In this document: positions 6,593 through 10,796 of the stretch, in pieces
How the letters are laid out: the number at the start of each line of letters is the position of its first letter
How positions within the stretch are numbered: position 1 is the first letter of the stretch
DNA from: Spirochaetaceae bacterium
GTDB taxonomy: Bacteria; Spirochaetota; Spirochaetia; DSM-27196; PWMO01
NCBI GenBank assembly: GCA_003558175.1
Contig: PWMO01000538.1
Span: 1 to 10,796, forward strand
Direction of reading: 5' to 3'
DNA: 10,796 nucleotides
Notes under the pieces: model-generated
Databases searched by the model: none
Told to the model about the DNA's origin: nothing
The model's input: the letters and a program-made list of their open reading frames with translations, nothing else
Position numbers and translations under genes: made by a program

Positions 6593-8500
6593 TCAGCTCT
6601 CGGCGGCGGCCGGCTGTTGTGTGGCCGGCTGCCGTTCAGTTCCGGGCGGCTCTTCGAGTCGCTCGGCCTTGAACGTCTCGATCAATTCCGCCAGCTGTTC
6701 CATCCGCTGCTTGCTCTCGTTGGTTGCGTCACTTACGGCCACCATCGACTGCAGGATCTCGCGCGCACCGCTGTCAATCTCGTTGATTCCCTGGACCACG
6801 TTTGACGATATATCGCGCACGCTCTTCATCGCGTCGCGAATTTCGTTTGACCGCTGATTCATCACTGCCGCGCTCTCGGTAATCTCACCGGTCACGCGAT
6901 TCACCTCCGAAGAGCTGTTCAGCACTTCGCCGCTCGCGCTGGTCAGTTCCTGCATGCTGGCCGCGATCTCGCTCATCGCCTGGGCGAACTCTTCGACATC
7001 TTGCGATATCCGCTCATAGGAGGCATAGCTCTGGTCGCTGGCTGCGAGTGCTTCGCGAATCTGGTCGGTGATTGACTGCAAGGACTTCCCAATCCGTTTG
7101 GCGTTCTCGGAGGTTGACTCCGACAGCTTGCGGATCTCCTCGGCAACAACGGCAAAGCCCCGCCCGGCTTCTCCGGCGTGCGCGCTCTCGATGGCGGCAT
7201 TCATGGAGAGGAGGTTGGTCTGACTCGAGATACCGTTGATCACTTCGATGATCTGCAGAATCTCGTCAATTTCACTGGTTACCGCGCGCACGATCTCGTT
7301 GGTAGCGCCGATCTTCTCGCCGCCGTCCTGGACTACGGAGCGAAGCTGATCGGCCCGCTCTTTGCGCTCGGTTGCGACGCTTGCCACGCTCTGGATTGAG
7401 GCGTTCATCTCCTCGATGGCGGTGGAAGACTGCGATACGGCGCTGTTCTGCTGCTCGATGCGGGCAGCCAGTCCGTCCATCTCGTTGCCAATTGACTCGA
7501 TAGCGTCGGTTGAGCCGGCGATGTCGCGGTCGAGGATTTCGAACTGCTCCTTGATCGATTCGATATTCTTGGATATCTGGTTGAGCGCCGCTGCCGATTC
7601 ATTTGAACTCGCCGCCATGGTGTCCTTCAGTTCGCTCATCTGTCGGATGGCGGTGTTGGCGCTGGCGAAGAAGAGTGAAAGAGTGGCGAGTACGTCGTTG
7701 AAATGGCGGCTGAGACTGCCGATCTCGTCGCGTCCGTTGTCAGCCATTCGGACGGTGATGTCACGCTCCGCGACCCGCCCCATTACCGCTTCTATTCCAC
7801 TGATGCGGCGTCCCAGGCTGCGCGTGAACAGCAGTGCAAAGAGAACCGCCAGCAGCAGCACCACCACCGCTCCGACCGCTACCATGGCAAAGATGCGTCG
7901 CTGCAGTTCCTCGATGTTCTCGGCGATCCTGCCGGCGGTCTGCTCCGTGAAGCCAACGAGGTTGACCATGACGTTCTCGTTGATTCGCAGCAGAGCGCTG
8001 TGCGCGGTGTTCAGTTCGATCGCTACGCCGGCGGGAATGGTCGGCTCCGCCAGCACGTATTCGGTGGTCGGGATGATGCCGACTTTGCGCTCTTGCGGGA
8101 TGGTGTCCATCGCCAGCACACTGTTGACCGCCTCCTCCAGGCGCCGCAGATGAACCTGGCTGCGCTCCCAGAACTGCGCAAGGCTCGACAGGCCGCGGCG
8201 GGCGTCTTCACCCAGAACACTCAGGGCGCGGTGTTGGCGCAGTTCTTCAATGCCCTGCTGGATGTCGCGCTCCGTCTCGCGCCATGCGGAATAGAGCTCC
8301 TGCATCGGCTCGTTGGAGATCAAGATGTTATTGGTCTCCAGGGAGAGCCGGTAGGAGTTCTGTGCCATTCGGAGTATCTGGATCTCGAAGTTGTGCACGG
8401 TGCCGATGGCAAAGGTTGCCAGCACCATTGCACCGAGTATGATCACAAAACCGACAACCACCAGCGCAATAATCCCGTTGAGTTTGGTGGAAATTTTCAT
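6593..8500 (-). CDS. Methyl-accepting chemotaxis protein (HAMP + MCP signalling domain)
   Basis: A transmembrane chemoreceptor that would pass ligand signals to CheA/CheW and flagellar control. With ATG at 8500 it has 635 residues: TM1 about 9-33, a periplasmic sensor region about 34-203 that looks largely helical and has no family I can name, TM2 about 204-226 ([20 protein letters not shown]), HAMP about 227-280 with [11 protein letters not shown], then a long coiled-coil with the signature hairpin tip around 421-455 ([20 protein letters not shown], then [19 protein letters not shown]). Each arm is about 22 heptads by rough count. The tail is a Pro/Gln/Ala-rich linker ending AAAES, without a CheR-type pentapeptide. 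A TTG at 8515 extends the frame by five codons, but GAGGG (8511-8507) lies 6 nt before ATG 8500, which decides the start. Monocistronic, no che genes adjacent. Ligand unknown; uronates or sugars are only a location-based guess. Confidence 0.95.
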   Translation of the reverse strand: MKISTKLNGIIALVVVGFVIILGAMVLATFAIGTVHNFEIQILRMAQNSYRLSLETNNILISNEPMQELYSAWRETERDIQQGIEELRQHRALSVLGEDARRGLSSLAQFWERSQVHLRRLEEAVNSVLAMDTIPQERKVGIIPTTEYVLAEPTIPAGVAIELNTAHSALLRINENVMVNLVGFTEQTAGRIAENIEELQRRIFAMVAVGAVVVLLLAVLFALLFTRSLGRRISGIEAVMGRVAERDITVRMADNGRDEIGSLSRHFNDVLATLSLFFASANTAIRQMSELKDTMAASSNESAAALNQISKNIESIKEQFEILDRDIAGSTDAIESIGNEMDGLAARIEQQNSAVSQSSTAIEEMNASIQSVASVATERKERADQLRSVVQDGGEKIGATNEIVRAVTSEIDEILQIIEVINGISSQTNLLSMNAAIESAHAGEAGRGFAVVAEEIRKLSESTSENAKRIGKSLQSITDQIREALAASDQSYASYERISQDVEEFAQAMSEIAASMQELTSASGEVLNSSSEVNRVTGEITESAAVMNQRSNEIRDAMKSVRDISSNVVQGINEIDSGAREILQSMVAVSDATNESKQRMEQLAELIETFKAERLEEPPGTERQPATQQPAAAES

Positions 8501-8533
8501 CAGCGTCCCTCGCAATGCATCGCGGTATTCTGA

Positions 8534-8563
8534 GATGACGTTTTGGTCTGCGGTGACGTTTTG
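8534..8563. repeat. Direct repeat pair G(A/G)TGACGTTTTG in the chemoreceptor leader
   Basis: GATGACGTTTTG (8534-8545) and GGTGACGTTTTG (8552-8563) match at 11 of 12 positions with an 18-bp period. They lie 34-63 bp upstream of the chemoreceptor ATG, between it and the candidate promoter at 8594-8622. They may be tandem protein-binding sites or, as RNA, paired recognition elements. No known regulator site is recognised. Confidence 0.5.
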
Positions 8564-8593
8564 AAACAGCCGGTTTTTGAGAATTTACTGGTA

Positions 8594-8622
8594 TTTTTAG
8601 CACATTTACGCCGGAGTAGCAA
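8594..8622 (-). promoter_or_regulatory. Candidate promoter of the chemoreceptor gene (extended -10)
   Basis: On the minus strand TTGCTA (8622-8617), 17 nt, then TAAAAA (8599-8594), preceded by TG one base upstream (an extended -10). The leader would be about 85 nt and would include the direct repeat pair. I looked for the sigma-28 motagenic TAAA/GCCGATAA pattern common on chemotaxis genes and did not find it. Confidence 0.35.
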
Positions 8623-8708
8623 GCTCTGTTAAATGCCACGAAGCTTGGTGAAAACGGATTTGGGTCGTCGGAGCGCGGCGCTGGTCAGGTGGGGCAGTTA
8701 CGCGCGGG

Positions 8709-9350
8709 TCAGTTAATTGACGGGCGGTAGCCGGTCTCCGCGATAATACGGTAGATCGCGCCTTTGCGGCTGAGCGCGTCCCGCCAGCCCTGCTCAGGAT
8801 CCGGGTGGAATACGATGTCGGCGGTGGCCTTATGCACGTACCACGCGCCGTGGCGCAGCTCTTCTTCAAGCTGGCCGGGGCCCCAGCCGGAGTAACCGGC
8901 ATACAGGTGCAGTTTGGGCCTGTCGTCCGCCGGCAAGGCGGGCCACTCGCTCTGGAGATAGGTCACCAGCGGTTCGGTCGCGGGCTCGAATACCACCCCC
9001 GGTGCCGGATGCTCCGCCTGTTCGTTCTGGGTGCCTGCGGGGAGCCCGGAGTGCAGCACGAACAGGTACTCCTGCTGTACCGGACCACCGACATAGACCG
9101 GAATCGCGCCGGCATCGTCCTCGGTGAAGCCGGGCAGTACGTCATAGAGATTTGCCGTCGACTTGCGGTTTACCACCAGCCCGAACGCGCCGTTTTCGTT
9201 GTGATCGGTGATCAGCACTACGGTACGGAAGAAGTTGGGGTCCATGAGATCGGTCTCCGAGATGAGGAAATGCCCCTCGAGTGAATCGGGCAGAGGTTGC
9301 CGTGCGGGATCGAGTGGATTGCCGGATTCCGATGCGTTGTGATCACTCAT
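8709..9350 (-). CDS. yqgE: YqgE/AlgH family protein
   Basis: A small cytoplasmic protein of the UPF0301 (YqgE/AlgH) family, whose biochemical role is not settled; AlgH was first linked to alginate regulation in Pseudomonas. The 213 residues show the family blocks GHFLISETDLMDPNFFRTVV (26-45), HNENGAFGLVVNR (50-62), VYVGGPV (85-91), FVLHSG (97-102), GYSGWGPGQLEEEL (152-165) and GAW (168-170). A polar N-terminal extension of about 22 residues makes it longer than the usual 180-190. The start is fixed: codons 2-25 hold no ATG, GTG or TTG, and an in-frame TAG lies 9 nt before the ATG. The only SD-like sequence, AGGGG (9358-9354), is 3 nt from the ATG, which is unusually close. It stands alone, 208 bp upstream of the chemoreceptor gene. 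Confidence 0.93.
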   Translation of the reverse strand: MSDHNASESGNPLDPARQPLPDSLEGHFLISETDLMDPNFFRTVVLITDHNENGAFGLVVNRKSTANLYDVLPGFTEDDAGAIPVYVGGPVQQEYLFVLHSGLPAGTQNEQAEHPAPGVVFEPATEPLVTYLQSEWPALPADDRPKLHLYAGYSGWGPGQLEEELRHGAWYVHKATADIVFHPDPEQGWRDALSRKGAIYRIIAETGYRPSIN

Positions 9351-9366
9351 TATCCCCTACTATAGC
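9337..9366 (+). promoter_or_regulatory. Overlapping plus-strand promoter candidate
   Basis: TTGTGA (9337-9342), 18 nt, TATAGC (9361-9366). Its -10 shares TATA bases with the minus-strand yqgE -10, so the two could not be occupied at once. It points towards the permease gene at 9595, with a leader of about 220 nt containing the G-rich repeat. Confidence 0.3.
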
Positions 9367-9372
9367 GGGGAT
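9352..9372. repeat. Inverted repeat ATCCCC-N9-GGGGAT over the yqgE promoter
   Basis: ATCCCC (9352-9357) and GGGGAT (9367-9372) are perfect 6-bp arms around the TACTATAGC that carries both candidate -10 elements. The arm next to yqgE contains its only SD-like bases. It may be an operator or, in longer transcripts, a hairpin that hides that SD. Confidence 0.45.
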
Positions 9373-9387
9373 TGTCGACTTCTCCAA
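9359..9387 (-). promoter_or_regulatory. Candidate yqgE promoter giving a near-leaderless mRNA
   Basis: TTGGAG (9387-9382), 17 nt, TATAGT (9364-9359) on the minus strand, five of six -10 matches. Only 8 nt separate the -10 from the yqgE ATG, so transcription would begin at or within 2 nt of the start codon. Confidence 0.5.
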
Positions 9388-9440
9388 CCCGGCTCCCTGC
9401 GCCGCTGCTGCGCCGGGGGCGCCGCGGTTGCCGCGGAGAA

Positions 9441-9476
9441 GGGGGTGGGGCTGGGGCTGGTGCTGGGGCTGGTGCT
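9441..9476 (+). repeat. G-rich hexamer tandem repeat with G-quadruplex potential
   Basis: Six successive 6-bp units run GGGGGT, GGGGCT, GGGGCT, GGTGCT, GGGGCT, GGTGCT. The G runs at 9441-9445, 9447-9450, 9453-9456 and 9465-9468 are each at least four long, with loops of 1, 2 and 8 nt, so a quadruplex could form on the plus strand or its RNA. It lies about 120 bp before the permease start and is the only low-complexity tract in the window. A CCGCGG-TTG-CCGCGG inverted repeat sits just before it at 9422-9436. Confidence 0.65.
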
Positions 9477-9594
9477 GACGGGTGGTAACAACAAAATCGG
9501 CACCACTTCGTATGCGGATTGACATCTCGCGGTACCGCGGGTATGAACGAAGCAGTGCTTGATCAGCATCTGTGAACGCTGCAAGGGGGCAACC

Positions 9595-10796
9595 ATGGAA
9601 TCGTTTCGCGCTCTGTATCGATGGCTGAAGCAGCCGACTGTTGCTCGCACGCTGGCGTTCTATCTCTCTTTTGTGGCGGTGGGTACCGCCACCGCGTCGT
9701 TCGGCCCGAGCATTCCCAGCTTTGCCGCCGGAACCGGAGAAACACTGGCGCGCGTTGGTGCACTGTTTGTATTTCACCGCATTGGGTATATCAGCGGTTC
9801 AATGAGCAGCGGCCGCCTGATCGACCGGGTATCCGGTACGCTGGTAACCGGTATCGCGCTGCTGTTCATCGGCGCCGGATTGATTGCGGTACCGCTGGTC
9901 CGTTCCATTCATCTGCTCTGGGGAGTGATCCTGGTTATCGGGTTCTCGCAGGGCAGCACTGAAGTCGGGGCCAACACCGGGATCGTCAGACTGCACGGTG
10001 AACACGCGGGTCCGGCCATGAACGGTCTGCATCTTTCGTATGGCGTTGGCGCGATCATCGCGCCTCTGGTGTTGATGCTGGCGCTTGGCAGGACCGGGTC
10101 CATTCTCGGCGGGTACTGGGTGCTCGCCGTTCTCACTCTGGTAGCCGCCGTCGGCGTGCTGCGGGTGCCCGACCCGAGGGCCGAAACGGCAGCAGGCCGC
10201 GAACGGCTGCCCGCCGGTTCGGTCAAGCTCGTCGTACTGCTGGTGGTACTGCTGTTCTGCACCATCGGCGGAGAAGCCAGTATGGGCGGATGGATCTACA
10301 GCTACAGCATCGCAACCGGCGTCGCGTCGGCCGGCGCGGCGGGCCTGCTGACATCGGCGTTCTGGGGCATGTTAACGCTGGGCCGGCTGCTGGGCGTGGT
10401 ACTGGTGCGCAAGCTGGGCGCACGCCGACTCATCCTGCTCAACACGATCGGTGCCGTACTCTCTATGTCGCTGTTTCTGTTGATACCTGAGCTTGCAGTG
10501 GGGGTCTGGGTGGCAGTCGCGTTGCTGGGGCTCTCCCAGGCATCGATCGTTCCGGCCGTCTTTACCTACGCCGGGCAGTTGCGCGTTCTTTCCGGCAGCG
10601 TGGCGGGACTGTTTGTCTCCGGCGCCTCCGCCGGAGCGATGACGATCCCGTGGCTGGTGGGGCAGACCTTCGAGAGCATCGGCCCGGTATCGTTTGTGCG
10701 CATTGTCTGGGTCAGTCAGCTGGTGGCGCTGGCGGCGTTCTGCAGCGTGCTGCTGGTTGTGTGGTTAAGCGGCGCTCGCAACCGCCCCGCATCGGC
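9595..10796 (+). CDS. MFS sugar permease, FucP/NaGLT1 (FHS)-like; end off the right edge
   Basis: An inner-membrane major facilitator protein, open for 400 codons from ATG 9595 (MESFRALYRWLKQP) to the window edge. The last complete residues follow a final hydrophobic helix (371-391), so probably only a short tail is missing. Hydrophobic segments alternate across two halves, with a polar central loop at about 191-210. Features that recall the fucose permease/MFSD4-NaGLT1 group are GPSIPSF (37-43), SSGRLIDR (71-78, motif-A-like), TEVGANTGIVRLHG (122-135), NGLHLSYGVGAIIAPL (143-158), GGEASMGGWIYSY (225-237, acidic residue in TM7), and SGSVAGLFVSGASAGAM (333-349). AGGGGG (9584-9589), 5 nt before the ATG, sets the start. 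Sugar uptake by H+ or Na+ symport is the likely role; the substrate is unknown. It is transcribed away from yqgE and has no visible partner gene. Confidence 0.82.
   Translation, partial: MESFRALYRWLKQPTVARTLAFYLSFVAVGTATASFGPSIPSFAAGTGETLARVGALFVFHRIGYISGSMSSGRLIDRVSGTLVTGIALLFIGAGLIAVPLVRSIHLLWGVILVIGFSQGSTEVGANTGIVRLHGEHAGPAMNGLHLSYGVGAIIAPLVLMLALGRTGSILGGYWVLAVLTLVAAVGVLRVPDPRAETAAGRERLPAGSVKLVVLLVVLLFCTIGGEASMGGWIYSYSIATGVASAGAAGLLTSAFWGMLTLGRLLGVVLVRKLGARRLILLNTIGAVLSMSLFLLIPELAVGVWVAVALLGLSQASIVPAVFTYAGQLRVLSGSVAGLFVSGASAGAMTIPWLVGQTFESIGPVSFVRIVWVSQLVALAAFCSVLLVVWLSGARNRPAS

Noticed and set aside
6609..6629. GCCGGC-N9-GCCGGC hairpin near the gnd/chemoreceptor convergence
   Set aside because: It lies inside the chemoreceptor's 3' coding sequence, has only a 6-bp self-complementary stem and no U-tract on either strand, so I do not call a terminator. 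The 11-bp gap 6582-6592 holds none either.
7362..8533. Overlapping plus-strand open frames (7362-8153 and 7703-8533)
   Set aside because: Both are mirror frames of the chemoreceptor gene; composition is Ser/Arg- or His/Gln-rich shadow sequence without domains.
9343..9777. Minus-strand open frames through the yqgE/permease gap (9343-9777, 9360-9650)
   Set aside because: They run antisense into the permease gene and through the G-rich repeat, giving low-complexity peptide; no RBS or domain supports them.

Overview
The window is a GC-rich bacterial segment (roughly 60% G+C by eye) with seven clearly readable genes plus one cut off at each edge's extreme: eight protein-coding genes in all, no RNA gene, no mobile element and no CRISPR array. 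Shine-Dalgarno sites are mostly strong purine-rich GGAGG-type sequences. The gene set (a Thermotoga-type tagaturonate epimerase, an SDR-type mannonate oxidoreductase, a two-TM chemoreceptor, a YqgE/AlgH protein and an FHS-like sugar permease) would fit a free-living, carbohydrate-using spirochaete. That placement is an inference from gene content only, and other phyla remain possible.

Layout, left to right. Positions 1-3438 (minus strand) hold a three-gene hexuronate operon, transcribed right to left: an SDR D-mannonate/fructuronate oxidoreductase (uxuB-like), then uxaC, then uxaE, which runs off the left edge without its C-terminus. Positions 3582-4835 (minus) hold an MFS transporter. A 294-bp divergent intergenic region separates it from gnd (6-phosphogluconate dehydrogenase, 5130-6581, plus). 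gnd converges on a methyl-accepting chemotaxis protein (6593-8500, minus). A YqgE/AlgH family protein follows (8709-9350, minus). After a G-rich intergenic region comes a second MFS permease of the FucP/NaGLT1-like type (9595 to the right edge, plus), lacking only its extreme C-terminus.

How the genes work together. UxaC isomerises D-glucuronate to D-fructuronate and D-galacturonate to D-tagaturonate. UxaE epimerises tagaturonate to fructuronate. The SDR reduces fructuronate to D-mannonate. Both uronic acids are therefore funnelled into the mannonate branch, and no altronate branch (uxaB/uxaA) is needed. Mannonate dehydratase, KDG kinase and KDPG aldolase are not in the window and must lie elsewhere, perhaps beyond uxaE. 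The neighbouring MFS protein is a candidate uronate importer, but this is only a neighbourhood argument. gnd supplies the oxidative pentose-phosphate step. The chemoreceptor, YqgE and second permease look like independent transcription units.

The less obvious content is in the intergenic DNA: two dyads over a good promoter before the uronate operon, a strong hairpin between uxuB and uxaC, paired direct repeats upstream of the first MFS gene and of the chemoreceptor, a promoter that would make yqgE nearly leaderless and that overlaps a divergent one, and a G-rich hexamer repeat with G-quadruplex potential. I see no self-evidently new multi-gene defence or biosynthetic system here.
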